A model generated the notes under the pieces. The model had not been told where the DNA came from. It saw only the letters and a program-made list of their open reading frames with translations, and searched no databases. From the IMG/VR virus record IMGVR_UViG_3300034283_001143, positions 1-23,131 of that record: a stretch of DNA of 23,131 nucleotides; one strand, 5' to 3'. The DNA comes from a virus. How positions within the stretch are numbered: the first letter of the stretch is position 1; each line of letters opens with the position of its first letter. A program made the translations under genes and the position numbers. This document shows positions 7,200 to 12,612 of this stretch, piece after piece.

Positions 7200-7298
7200 T
7201 TACTTCTTTATTTTTATTGTTTTGCTAACTCCAGATGCAGTTATACGAATAACATCTGGCAAATTACTCTTAACATTACTAACTTTAACGATAGCCAT
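7200..7298 (-). CDS. 32-residue basic peptide
   Basis: ATG at 7296-7298 and stop at 7200-7202 give MAIVKVSNVKSNLPDVIRIT followed by a basic end (SKTIKIKK). The ATG overlaps the stop of the upstream RGDT gene by one base, and the next gene starts four bases after its stop, so it is a coupled gene rather than chance. The short beta-like pattern may be an assembly tag or a fibre segment. No family is recognised. Confidence 0.55.
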   Translation of the reverse strand: MAIVKVSNVKSNLPDVIRITASGVSKTIKIKK

Positions 7299-7684
7299 TA
7301 TAAACTTCCAGACACATTGCCAATTACAGATATAGTTCCAAGAACAGGAGTCCAAATAGTTTTATTTACATCATTTAGTGCAACCTGTAGGTCAAAAGTT
7401 AACTCTGCTACAATTCCATTATAGGTGCTTCCCCAAAATGATGTAATTTCGGCAGGGGCAGTAATAATAACATATCCGTCATATGATACAACCTCTAATT
7501 CATCTATAACATCTGTCTTTTTATCATAAGCACTGGCCGTGTATGACCAATCATCGGTATCAATATATGTAACTTCGTCATTGTTTAAAAAATCAACTCT
7601 TAGGGTGCAAGTATCACCACGGACAATGGTCCATTTAATATTTGCTGGATCTGACCCAAAAATCTCATTTTCGCAAGAAGACAT
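7298..7684 (-). CDS. BppU-like (RGDT) domain protein, third copy
   Basis: A 128-residue protein with IKWTIVRGDTCTLRVDFLN at residues 16-34 and the end IWTPVLGTISVIGNVSGSL. It is closest to the copy at 528-938 (WTVVRGDT, then VWTVAQGSMVI). It heads the leftward fibre operon. TATAAT with upstream TGG lies exactly six bases before the ATG, predicting a leaderless mRNA. The probable role is a baseplate or fibre anchor. Confidence 0.65.
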   Translation of the reverse strand: MSSCENEIFGSDPANIKWTIVRGDTCTLRVDFLNNDEVTYIDTDDWSYTASAYDKKTDVIDELEVVSYDGYVIITAPAEITSFWGSTYNGIVAELTFDLQVALNDVNKTIWTPVLGTISVIGNVSGSL

Positions 7685-7878
7685 AATAGGATTATACCAC
7701 TAAATATCAAAAAAAATATATGAAGGTTTTATAACAATTTGGTAACTTTTAAAAAACTGTCTCACTCTTTAAGATTTGGCCCCAGGATACAAAATCTATA
7801 GTGTATACTTAAAATATATAAAGAAAAAAGAATACCTTTAAACCTTAGATATCTTTATATATTATATATAGTAAAAAA
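7685..7878. other. AT-rich intergenic region
   Basis: This 194-bp stretch between the holin-like gene and the RGDT gene contains the leaderless promoter at 7691-7696 (minus), very AT-rich tracts near 7800-7870, and one AAACCTT near 7843. No gene, tRNA or clear terminator is seen. Confidence 0.5.
7691..7696 (-). promoter_or_regulatory. Extended -10 promoter, leaderless start
   Basis: Minus-strand TGG-TATAAT, then six bases, then the ATG at 7684. It has the same TAGTGGTATAAT form as the box before the gene at 955-1485. Confidence 0.65.
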
Positions 7879-8145
7879 TTATTTTTCAGTTTTTGATATA
7901 TGGGATAATAGAGCATCAAACATTTTATCTATTTTAGCGTCCATCTCTTTTCTCATCTCATTTGCTTCTGTCATCCGAACCTCTAACCTTGTGACCTGGT
8001 CCTTTAAACTTGATCCAGAATTGGGGCGAATTTCAGATAGTATTTCGTCAAAATAGTGTTTTGTTAACCACTTGATACTTCCAATGACAAATGCTACAAT
8101 AGTAAAGATAGATACAATTAGGGCTGCGGTATCAGTTGTTGACAT
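7879..8145 (-). CDS. Holin-like single-membrane-span protein
   Basis: An 88-residue protein with one transmembrane segment at about residues 8-27 (ALIVSIFTIVAFVIGSIKWL). A charged linker follows, then a helix from about residue 47 to 86 with heptad-like spacing (DQVTRLEVRMTEANEMRKEM). This build, a short N-out membrane helix plus a cytoplasmic coiled coil, is common for small proteins annotated as holins or lysis accessory proteins in actinobacterial phages. It is far from the lysin gene, so a lysis role is an inference. TATAAT lies nine bases before the ATG. Confidence 0.55.
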   Translation of the reverse strand: MSTTDTAALIVSIFTIVAFVIGSIKWLTKHYFDEILSEIRPNSGSSLKDQVTRLEVRMTEANEMRKEMDAKIDKMFDALLSHISKTEK

Positions 8146-8186
8146 AATAAAGTAATTATAACATTATTATTTAGGAGAAATTAAAA

Positions 8187-8945
8187 ATGAAAGACGCTAT
8201 ATTGGAAACGCTAAGTAAGTTTCAAAAAATTATAATCTCTCCAGATATTGATGGTTTTATGTCGGCGGAGTTGTTAAGTCGAAAATTTGATTCGGTTGTT
8301 GTTGGTACGTACGATAAAAATTTGTTATGTCTTGCTGACGATGTTAAGCCTGAAGAGTGTCTTTTTTTGGATTGCGATATGAATACAAAAGATTTTGTTT
8401 CGGTCGGAAATCATATGAGAATTGAAAATGACAATATGGCTGATTCGTCGTTTAATCCAAATCGTTTTTGGAATACGAAAATGTATACCTCTAAGTTTCC
8501 TTACGCAACCTGTTTTTTAATTTCGTCGGCAATAGAGGTTGATTTAGACCTGTATGACCTTAAACGCATGGCTCACGCTGATTCAACACTAACTAATATG
8601 GACAATTACAGCGCTAACATGCTTAGATGGTCTAGTAGGCTTAGAGAAGTGGATATCAAACCAATTATTGAAAAAACCTTAGATATATCAGATATCCGAG
8701 CAAAGTATCCAACACAATCTTTTGTATCAAGAAGGTTTGGACTAGATAGGTATCTAGTTACGTTAAATGCTGCTCTAATTTCCGAGGGGATAAAACATCT
8801 ACCAATAACTACGGGTAAGCGCTATATGGCTGATAAGGTTGGTATAAACACCCTTATGCGTTATATGAACGATATAATATCTTATGCAGAAATATACTCA
8901 GGCGAGTATAGTGTGACGTATAACCAGGAGATGGAATGGAGATAA
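8187..8945 (+). CDS. DHH-family phosphoesterase-like protein
   Basis: A 252-residue protein. Residues 18-30 (SPDIDGFMSAELL) match DHH motif I (D-x-DG-x-x-SA). LFLDCDM at 59-65 fits motif II. VGNHM at 73-77 sits where the DHH motif is expected but keeps only the last His. KFPYATCFLISS at 103-114 resembles the conserved region after it. DHH enzymes hydrolyse nucleic acids, nanoRNA or cyclic dinucleotides; with the altered motif III, activity is uncertain. A good AGGAGA ribosome site precedes the ATG. It is divergent from the holin-like gene and heads a rightward operon. Confidence 0.55.
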   Translation: MKDAILETLSKFQKIIISPDIDGFMSAELLSRKFDSVVVGTYDKNLLCLADDVKPEECLFLDCDMNTKDFVSVGNHMRIENDNMADSSFNPNRFWNTKMYTSKFPYATCFLISSAIEVDLDLYDLKRMAHADSTLTNMDNYSANMLRWSSRLREVDIKPIIEKTLDISDIRAKYPTQSFVSRRFGLDRYLVTLNAALISEGIKHLPITTGKRYMADKVGINTLMRYMNDIISYAEIYSGEYSVTYNQEMEWR

Positions 8946-9010
8946 TGGCAATAGGTTTGATTATGTTTACTATTGGGCTTATGGCTGTTATTAAGAAATA
9001 TGTCCGATGA
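8945..9010 (+). CDS. 21-residue membrane peptide
   Basis: The ATG overlaps the stop of the DHH-like gene (TAATG), and the product is MAIGLIMFTIGLMAVIKKYVR, one hydrophobic helix with a basic tail. It overlaps the next gene's start by 11 bases. Coupling at both ends and the clean membrane pattern argue that it is expressed. Confidence 0.45.
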   Translation: MAIGLIMFTIGLMAVIKKYVR

Positions 9011-9200
9011 CGTTAAGCCTTGGGATTTGTTTAATCCTAATCAGCCAAGAAGCCAAGAGGATCTTGTTAATTCCCGCTTAAAAATATGTAGAGCATGTGA
9101 ATATTTTAGACCTAAGACTGAAACCTGTCGTAAGTGTGGATGCTTTATGAAATTAAAGACTACGCTAGAAAATGCTAAATGTCCAATTGATAAGTGGTAA
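9000..9200 (+). CDS. Zinc-ribbon protein (DUF6171-like)
   Basis: A 66-residue protein. Residues about 30-66 hold C-x2-C-x8-C-x2-C-x-C followed by FMKLKTTLENAKCPIDKW. This pattern, with KCGCFM and the closing CP-x-x-KW, is typical of a small phage zinc-binding family. It likely binds one or two zinc ions; the partner is unknown. The ATG at 9000 is preferred over an upstream TTG at 8973, which would overlap the membrane peptide more deeply. Confidence 0.7.
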   Translation: MSDDVKPWDLFNPNQPRSQEDLVNSRLKICRACEYFRPKTETCRKCGCFMKLKTTLENAKCPIDKW

Positions 9201-9214
9201 AAGCGTGTTATAAT
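9187..9214 (+). promoter_or_regulatory. Promoter for leaderless oxygenase gene
   Basis: TTGATA at 9187-9192, a 16-base spacer, and a perfect TATAAT at 9209-9214. The ATG at 9221 follows after exactly six bases. The -35 box lies in the end of the previous gene. Confidence 0.7.
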
Positions 9215-9220
9215 GATTAC

Positions 9221-9964
9221 ATGAGTGTTAAAAGAATAGAACCAATTGAAATAGATAAATTTTTTACAGAAAAAGAAATGGACCTTGTCTATGGCGTTAT
9301 TGATGCAAAAATAGAAAAGGGTCTTACAGAAAAAAATGATCCATATGCAGAAATGTTTAAGTTTTCAAATAATGGTTTTATTACAAGTAATAGAGACTGG
9401 CCGAAAGAACTGATTGATGTTATTAAAAATAAAGCAGAAGAACTAGGCCAAGGTAATGTTTCATATGAGAATATAGTTTTAATTTTTTGCCGATACACGC
9501 ATGATAGTGGTGGGGCTCCAAACTTAGTTCCCCACGCAGATGTTGTTGTAAATAAAACTATGTACACCGCTACAGTGAGACTTAAAAGCAGTAAGCAATG
9601 GGATTTTTATGTAGAAGATAAAAAATTTGATATGGGAGAGTATGGTTCTGCTGTATGGTTTACTGGAAATCAAGATGTTCATTGGAGACCAGATATGAAA
9701 TTTGAACCACATGAATATTATGATATTTTGTTGTGTCAGGCCTGGACAGATACTAATAATGACCTATATCCAGAAAATCATTTTGACATCATGCTCGAAA
9801 AACAACGTGCTTTGCAAGAAAAATACAAAGACATGTTAACAATTGCAGGCACTGAAGACAAAAACACCAATACAGATTGTACAGGCATGTCTGATGGTCA
9901 AACTATTGAAGAGGCTGTTGCAATTGCAAAAGAGTTTGGCAGTAGAGCAACAAGAACAAACTAA
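9221..9964 (+). CDS. Putative 2-oxoglutarate/Fe(II) oxygenase
   Basis: A 247-residue protein. NLVPHADVVV at 101-110 supplies an H105-x-D107 pair. GEYGSAVWFTGNQDVHWRP at 139-157 supplies a distal H154 with a nearby Arg. YYDILLCQAW closes the beta-helix core. The spacing fits a cupin-fold, iron- and 2-oxoglutarate-dependent enzyme. The C-terminal 70 residues are helical and acidic. The ATG at 9221 is chosen over an upstream GTG at 9194 because the -10 box lies between them. It is the second such enzyme in the window; the substrate is unknown. Confidence 0.6.
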   Translation: MSVKRIEPIEIDKFFTEKEMDLVYGVIDAKIEKGLTEKNDPYAEMFKFSNNGFITSNRDWPKELIDVIKNKAEELGQGNVSYENIVLIFCRYTHDSGGAPNLVPHADVVVNKTMYTATVRLKSSKQWDFYVEDKKFDMGEYGSAVWFTGNQDVHWRPDMKFEPHEYYDILLCQAWTDTNNDLYPENHFDIMLEKQRALQEKYKDMLTIAGTEDKNTNTDCTGMSDGQTIEEAVAIAKEFGSRATRTN

Positions 9965-10143
9965 TCTAGAGAGTGATCTACCTCAGATTTACAAGTACAG
10001 CCATCGCAACAAAATTCTTGAAAAACCTTTAACGCCAAACCATCATTTATAACAGGTTCGTTATCTTGTAATCTTGCTATGTTAAGGGGTGTTTCATATC
10101 CTTTAGGAGTTTGTCTACTCCAAGAATCTGGATACTCGCTCAT
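9961..10143 (-). CDS. Small Cys-rich protein, 60 aa
   Basis: The product has an N-terminal region (MSEYPDSWSRQTPKGYE) and a Cys cluster FCCDGCTCKSE near the end, which could bind a metal. Its ATG overlaps the stop of the upstream membrane peptide (ATGA), showing coupling. It converges with the oxygenase gene, overlapping by 4 bases at the 3' ends. The function is unknown. Confidence 0.55.
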   Translation of the reverse strand: MSEYPDSWSRQTPKGYETPLNIARLQDNEPVINDGLALKVFQEFCCDGCTCKSEVDHSLD

Positions 10144-10238
10144 TGACCAAATACCCCGAAAAATATTACTGCCAAACCAATTATAATTATTGATGCAATA
10201 ACTTGTAATGCAATTACTCTCATTAAGAATCTTTTCAT
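10140..10238 (-). CDS. 32-residue membrane peptide
   Basis: MKRFLMRVIALQVIASIIII and the following GLAVIFFGVFGQ form one long membrane helix with basic N-terminal residues, so the N terminus is probably inside. Minus-strand TATAAT at 10245-10250 sits six bases before the ATG, predicting a leaderless mRNA. The stop overlaps the next start. Confidence 0.55.
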   Translation of the reverse strand: MKRFLMRVIALQVIASIIIIGLAVIFFGVFGQ

Positions 10239-10244
10239 GAATTT

Positions 10245-10250
10245 ATTATA
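10245..10250 (-). promoter_or_regulatory. -10 box, leaderless start
   Basis: TATAAT on the minus strand, six bases before the ATG at 10238. Confidence 0.55.
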
Positions 10251-10253
10251 CTA

Positions 10254-10412
10254 CTATATAGTCCACCAGGTGTTGTTATTGAAGAAGAATCCGACTTTTT
10301 CTCTGTATGCTGCATACCCCGCATTAATTGTATTCCAATCAGGATCGTGCGTTGTCAAACCACAGTATCGGCATAAGCCATGTCCTACATAGGTATAAGC
10401 GTGTTGACACAT
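10254..10412 (-). CDS. Small zinc-finger-like protein, 52 aa
   Basis: The product begins MCQHAYTYVGHGLCRYCGL and ends FFFNNNTWWTI. C2-x-H4 and C14-x2-C17 could bind one zinc. The start is set by TATAAT at 10419-10424 on the minus strand, exactly six bases before the ATG; no ribosome site is present, which fits a leaderless message. The function is unknown. Confidence 0.6.
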   Translation of the reverse strand: MCQHAYTYVGHGLCRYCGLTTHDPDWNTINAGYAAYREKVGFFFNNNTWWTI

Positions 10413-10418
10413 ATCTTT

Positions 10419-10424
10419 ATTATA
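10419..10424 (-). promoter_or_regulatory. -10 box, leaderless start
   Basis: TATAAT on the minus strand, followed by AAAGAT and the ATG at 10412. No clear -35 is seen. Confidence 0.6.
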
Positions 10425-10549
10425 CTACCTGGAAAATCTGAAAAAATTTTTATTTTGACAAAATCTGAATATTTTGTTTAGATGTACGATGCAGCATTTA
10501 GAAAATAAAAACCACAAAATATAGTGAGCACATAAAGGGGGGAAGCCCT

Positions 10550-10651
10550 CTATGCTTGCTCTGGGTAGTGTGTCCTATCGTAGTCAGCAAGTGTCCCACC
10601 ATTGTCTAGATGGGCCTTGCGTCTTAACTGTTCAGCAGAATACTCAGACAC
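10550..10651 (-). CDS. 33-residue hydrophilic peptide (GTG start)
   Basis: The reading frame begins at GTG 10649-10651, inside the end of the upstream gene (8-base overlap). It gives (M)SEYSAEQLRRKAHLDNGG and a polar end ADYDRTHYPEQA. Amphipathic helical content and the coupled overlap support it as real. The function is unknown. Confidence 0.5.
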   Translation of the reverse strand: MSEYSAEQLRRKAHLDNGGTLADYDRTHYPEQA

Positions 10652-10829
10652 TCTTGCGTCCTTGTATCCAACCCGAATGAATACCAATTAGCGGTGCGTT
10701 AATGTTAACCGCTGTTCCTAATGGTAATGCGTCAGCATATCTCTCGATAAACTCTAACACCCTGTCCTTGTTTTCAAACGGCATCTCTTTTACTGTACCG
10801 CTTACTGATGTTAGTTCTACTGTTATCAT
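10644..10829 (-). CDS. Small beta-alpha protein, paralogue of the 12831-13013 gene
   Basis: A 61-residue protein, MITVELTSVSGTVKEMPFEN onward, with EFIERYADALPLGTAVNI and a C-terminal GIHSGWIQGRK. It aligns along its whole length with the rightward protein at 12831 (EFINTYPNQLPVGVSVKL, GIRGTLRGKK). The fold appears to be strand-strand-helix-strand. The function is unknown. It sits near the end of the leftward early operon. Confidence 0.65.
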   Translation of the reverse strand: MITVELTSVSGTVKEMPFENKDRVLEFIERYADALPLGTAVNINAPLIGIHSGWIQGRKSV

Positions 10830-10963
10830 CTATCTCTCCTAATTAACTTAATTGAATAGATGAAAGCAATAGTGCCAACTAATAACCATGATGGTATGTC
10901 TAGTGCTAGACCAATGCTGTCAATGTATAGACTAAAGTAGTCTAGATCAAAATATAATTCCAT
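10826..10963 (-). CDS. 45-residue membrane protein
   Basis: The N terminus is MELYFDLDYFSLYIDSIGLA, followed by a membrane helix IPSWLLVGTIAFIYSIKLI and a basic tail RRDR, suggesting an N-out, C-in topology. It follows the upstream stop directly and overlaps the next start by four bases. The function is unknown. Confidence 0.55.
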   Translation of the reverse strand: MELYFDLDYFSLYIDSIGLALDIPSWLLVGTIAFIYSIKLIRRDR

Positions 10964-11056
10964 TTATTCTTCGTCCTCTCCGAACATCTCTACTAACGCT
11001 TTGTTAGCATTTTGTAAAGCCTCTATGGCTTCGTTAATCTTATCAGCGTTAGTCAT
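10964..11056 (-). CDS. 30-residue helical peptide
   Basis: MTNADKINEAIEALQNANKA followed by an acidic end (LVEMFGEDEE): one amphipathic helix. It is coupled to both neighbours (ATG overlaps the previous stop by four bases; the stop abuts the next ATG). Confidence 0.5.
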   Translation of the reverse strand: MTNADKINEAIEALQNANKALVEMFGEDEE

Positions 11057-11253
11057 AGCGAGAATCCTAATCTATTAGAAGTGATAGCCTCTACCTGTGC
11101 TAATTGCTCAGGAGTAGCGTTGCGATAAGCGTTAATGCTCTCAGCAATCCATGGAAAACTTTCCATAGCAAGCGCATGCTCTTTAGCATAGCGAGCCTGT
11201 TGGGCTTTTCTAATATCCGCAATAATGTTATTGTTAGGGTTATTGTTTATCAT
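11053..11253 (-). CDS. 66-residue helical protein, first gene of the leftward operon
   Basis: An asparagine-rich start (MINNNPNNNIIADIRKAQQA) leads to an alpha-helical remainder (YAKEHALAMESFPWIAESIN). The AAAGGA ribosome site is well placed. The mRNA would have a 250-base leader starting near 11504 and carrying five short repeats and two hairpins. No family is recognised. Confidence 0.6.
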   Translation of the reverse strand: MINNNPNNNIIADIRKAQQARYAKEHALAMESFPWIAESINAYRNATPEQLAQVEAITSNRLGFSL

Positions 11254-11286
11254 TTATAGTTATCCTTTCAAGATACTTTCTTTATA

Positions 11287-11331
11287 CCCCCTAGTCTAGC
11301 AGGGGGGACTGACATTTTGGGGACTTTCCCC
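11287..11331 (-). promoter_or_regulatory. Two GC-rich hairpins in the leftward 5' leader
   Basis: CCCCCT (11287-11292) pairs with AGGGGG (11301-11306) across an 8-base loop, and GGGG (11319-11322) pairs with CCCC (11328-11331) across ACTTT. Both stand out in an AT-rich leader and lie just upstream of the first leftward gene. No U-run follows, so a simple terminator is unlikely. Confidence 0.45.
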
Positions 11332-11342
11332 TAGTGTCGTGG

Positions 11343-11358
11343 TGTGAGATACCTCACT
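11343..11358. promoter_or_regulatory. CRP/GlxR-like site 1
   Basis: TGTGAGATACCTCACT: both half-sites of TGTGA-N6-TCACA with one mismatch. Confidence 0.5.
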
Positions 11359-11361
11359 TAA

Positions 11362-11481
11362 TTGCTACGCTCATCCTATTGCTAGGCTTATTTGGTAGGC
11401 TCATTGAGGCTATCTAATCTCTAACTCACTTACTTGCTAGGCTCATCCTCTTATCGAGGGTTATTTGCTAGGCTCATTGAG
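11362..11481 (-). repeat. Five imperfect 16-17 bp repeats in the leftward leader
   Basis: Copies start at 11362, 11379, 11392, 11434 and 11465, with plus-strand core TTGCTAGGCTCAT. On the transcribed minus strand each reads near ATGAGCCTAGCAA, some starting very short reading frames (M-S-L-A...). They could be iterons or leader elements. Confidence 0.7.
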
Positions 11482-11510
11482 TCTGCTTCTTTATTTTTTT
11501 GTATAATGGA

Positions 11511-11539
11511 ATTATAGCAGAGATAACCCCAAAAGTCAA
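11511..11539 (-). promoter_or_regulatory. Leftward early promoter
   Basis: On the minus strand TTGACT (11534-11539), a 17-base spacer, and TATAAT (11511-11516). The predicted start is near 11504. Confidence 0.75.
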
Positions 11540-11571
11540 GACGACACGCCGTAAATAACACGCATGTAATT

Positions 11572-11587
11572 AGTGATATACACCACA
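11572..11587. promoter_or_regulatory. CRP/GlxR-like site 2 (weak)
   Basis: AGTGATATACACCACA: one mismatch in each half-site. Confidence 0.35.
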
Positions 11588-11603
11588 CGACAATTCGGAC
11601 ATA
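11588..11603 (-). repeat. TGTCCG element, minus-strand copy
   Basis: The minus strand reads TATGTCCGAATTGTCG, the mirror of the plus copy at 11716-11731, each on the upstream side of its own promoter. Confidence 0.5.
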
Positions 11604-11615
11604 TTGGACATGTAG

Positions 11616-11636
11616 CCCGGCGCTATCGGGTGTGTC
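11616..11636 (+). repeat. GC-rich cassette element, copy 1
   Basis: CCCGGCGC-TATC-GGGTGTGTC; compare 12234-12254 and 13525-13545, which have the same N4 spacing. Confidence 0.55.
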
Positions 11637-11644
11637 TGAGAGAG

Positions 11645-11653
11645 TTATCCACA
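11645..11653 (+). promoter_or_regulatory. DnaA box 1
   Basis: Perfect TTATCCACA, running straight into a CRP/GlxR-like half-site. Confidence 0.6.
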
Positions 11654-11667
11654 TGATATAGATCACA
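11652..11667. promoter_or_regulatory. CRP/GlxR-like site 3, overlapping DnaA box 1
   Basis: CATGATATAGATCACA; the right half-site is perfect. Confidence 0.45.
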
Positions 11668-11686
11668 TACCCATTTCACGCTTAAG

Positions 11687-11695
11687 TTATCCACA
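11687..11695 (+). promoter_or_regulatory. DnaA box 2
   Basis: Perfect TTATCCACA, 42 bases after box 1 (four helical turns) and in the same composite context. Confidence 0.6.
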
Positions 11696-11709
11696 TGACC
11701 TACATCACA
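11694..11709. promoter_or_regulatory. CRP/GlxR-like site 4, overlapping DnaA box 2
   Basis: CATGACCTACATCACA; the right half-site is perfect. Confidence 0.45.
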
Positions 11710-11715
11710 CGACAC

Positions 11716-11731
11716 AATGTCCGATTTGTCC
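11716..11731 (+). repeat. TGTCCG element, plus copy 1
   Basis: AATGTCCGATTTGTCC: two GTCC units 9 bases apart. Related copies are at 14655, 15524 and 17424. Confidence 0.6.
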
Positions 11732-11749
11732 TACCTACTAGTCAGTAAA

Positions 11750-11771
11750 TGTCAGTGGTAGGTGTTATACT
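11750..11771 (+). promoter_or_regulatory. Rightward early promoter, TGTCnG-N10 class, copy 1
   Basis: TGTCAG, 10 bases, TATACT; the leader contains ATAAAGAAAG. The class recurs at 12348, 12775 and 13617. Confidence 0.6.
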
Positions 11772-11822
11772 TCTAGTATAAAGAAAGTTGAGAAAGGTTC
11801 TCAAACTTAGAAAGGAATTCAA

Positions 11823-11996
11823 ATGAATTCAGTTATAAATAAAGTGTGTAAGCATACACCTAATAAAAATGCTATCTCTATCGTTAATGACGAAAGATTT
11901 ACCTTCTGCGAGAATTGTGAGCAGAATATAACTTCTCACTATCGTGAGGATAATGACTTCATGTCTTATTGGACTTCTTGGAAAGTTGGTAAGTAA
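11823..11996 (+). CDS. Small zinc-finger-like protein, 57 aa
   Basis: The product begins MNSVINKVCKHTPNKNAISI and contains FCENCEQ. C9, H11, C29 and C32 could bind zinc. An AAAGGA ribosome site precedes it. It is the first gene of the rightward early operon after the control region. The function is unknown. Confidence 0.6.
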   Translation: MNSVINKVCKHTPNKNAISIVNDERFTFCENCEQNITSHYREDNDFMSYWTSWKVGK

Positions 11997-12098
11997 ATGA
12001 TAGATTTATTTTGTAAAGTTTGCGATGGCTTTGTGCTATCGCTTCCTGCTGATGAAGCAGAAGACTTAACTGTTAAATGTTCTAGTTGTTGGGAATAA
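11997..12098 (+). CDS. 33-residue zinc-ribbon peptide
   Basis: The ATG directly follows the previous stop. The product, MIDLFCKVCDGFVLSLPADE and then LTVKCSSCWE, has two C-x2-C knuckles 19 residues apart, a minimal zinc ribbon. The function is unknown. Confidence 0.6.
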   Translation: MIDLFCKVCDGFVLSLPADEAEDLTVKCSSCWE

Positions 12099-12102
12099 TA
12101 AA

Positions 12103-12228
12103 ATGTTAAAAGAAATAAAAAACAAAATTATTCGTATTCAAGAATTGCGTCGTAGTAATGCTGCGACTCCAATTCCAAATAAAAAAAAGTATTCAAGAAA
12201 AACAAAACATAAAAATAAATTGCAATAA
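12103..12228 (+). CDS. 41-residue strongly basic peptide
   Basis: MLKEIKNKIIRIQELRRSNA followed by a Lys/Arg-rich tail (NKKKYSRKTKHKNKLQ). It probably binds nucleic acid. It follows the previous stop by four bases and is the last gene before the GC-rich cassette element. Confidence 0.55.
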   Translation: MLKEIKNKIIRIQELRRSNAATPIPNKKKYSRKTKHKNKLQ

Positions 12229-12233
12229 AAAAA

Positions 12234-12254
12234 CCCGGCGCACCTGGCGTGTCG
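12234..12254 (+). repeat. GC-rich cassette element, copy 2
   Basis: CCCGGCGC-ACCT-GGCGTGTCG, five bases after the operon's last stop codon. Confidence 0.6.
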
Positions 12255-12263
12255 TACACAGGC

Positions 12264-12272
12264 TGTGGATAA
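12264..12272 (-). promoter_or_regulatory. DnaA box 3
   Basis: TGTGGATAA on the plus strand, a perfect TTATCCACA on the minus strand, between the GC element and the next CRP/GlxR-like site. Confidence 0.55.
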
Positions 12273-12283
12273 CTTACGTACGA

Positions 12284-12299
12284 TGTGATTTTTCTCACA
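12284..12299. promoter_or_regulatory. CRP/GlxR-like site 5 (perfect half-sites)
   Basis: TGTGATTTTTCTCACA. Confidence 0.65.
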
Positions 12300-12347
12300 A
12301 GACTTGAGCGTCTCATTATTTGGAATTACTGGCTAGTAGGTTGTAAA

Positions 12348-12369
12348 TGTCTGCTAATTCTGATAGACT
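12348..12369 (+). promoter_or_regulatory. TGTCnG-N10 promoter, copy 2
   Basis: TGTCTG, 10 bases, TAGACT; the leader has ATAAAGAAAGG. Confidence 0.55.
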
Positions 12370-12406
12370 TACGGAGTAAGAAAATAAAGAAAGGAAGTGG
12401 CTAACA

Positions 12407-12610
12407 ATGGCTAACTTATACACAATAGAAAATCTCCTAGTGGGAAAAACTTATAACTCAAAAACTTTGTCTGGAGAAATTGTCTCAGCAGAGAAATCTA
12501 ATCAACCAATTTGGTATGGAGAAAATACGGAAGCGTATTTGGTAGAAATTTTTTCTCCTCATACTTTGCGTAATAAATACCGCACAATTGCGGTGAAGGT
12601 TGGTGAATAA
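12407..12610 (+). CDS. Small SH3-like beta protein, 67 aa
   Basis: The product opens MANLYTIENLLVGKTYNSKT and then LSGEIVSAE, with a closing RTIAVKVGE strand. The 'xVGxTYxSKxxxGxIV' pattern recurs in the proteins at 15674-15844 and 16433-16603, suggesting three diverged copies of a small barrel. Such barrels often bind RNA, DNA or protein termini; the role here is unknown. The ribosome site is AAAGGAAG. Confidence 0.6.
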   Translation: MANLYTIENLLVGKTYNSKTLSGEIVSAEKSNQPIWYGENTEAYLVEIFSPHTLRNKYRTIAVKVGE

Positions 12611-12612
12611 TA

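Larger units (their letters stand above)
11254..11822. other. Divergent control region and candidate replication origin
   Basis: About 570 bp without a credible gene. From left to right it holds two GC-rich hairpins (11287-11306 and 11319-11331), a CRP/GlxR-like site, five imperfect repeats (11362-11481), and a strong leftward promoter (11511-11539). Right of these lie a partial GC element on the minus strand (CGACACGCCG at 11542), opposed copies of the TGTCCG element, and two DnaA boxes each overlapping a CRP/GlxR-like site. A rightward promoter closes it. A third DnaA box lies at 12264. The clustering of DnaA boxes and repeats is typical of origins, but no replication gene is adjacent, so this is a hypothesis. 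Confidence 0.5.

Noticed and set aside
11362-11481. CRISPR array
   Set aside because: Repeats are short and imperfect with irregular gaps, no spacer-like units of constant length, and no cas genes.
11451-11666. Minus-strand 71-residue open frame across the control region
   Set aside because: It runs through the leftward promoter, the DnaA-box area and two repeats, and has no ribosome site. Only its last codons coincide with a repeat.
12128-12316. Minus-strand 62-residue frame
   Set aside because: It covers the basic-peptide gene and the GC element and DnaA box on the other strand, and has no ribosome site.
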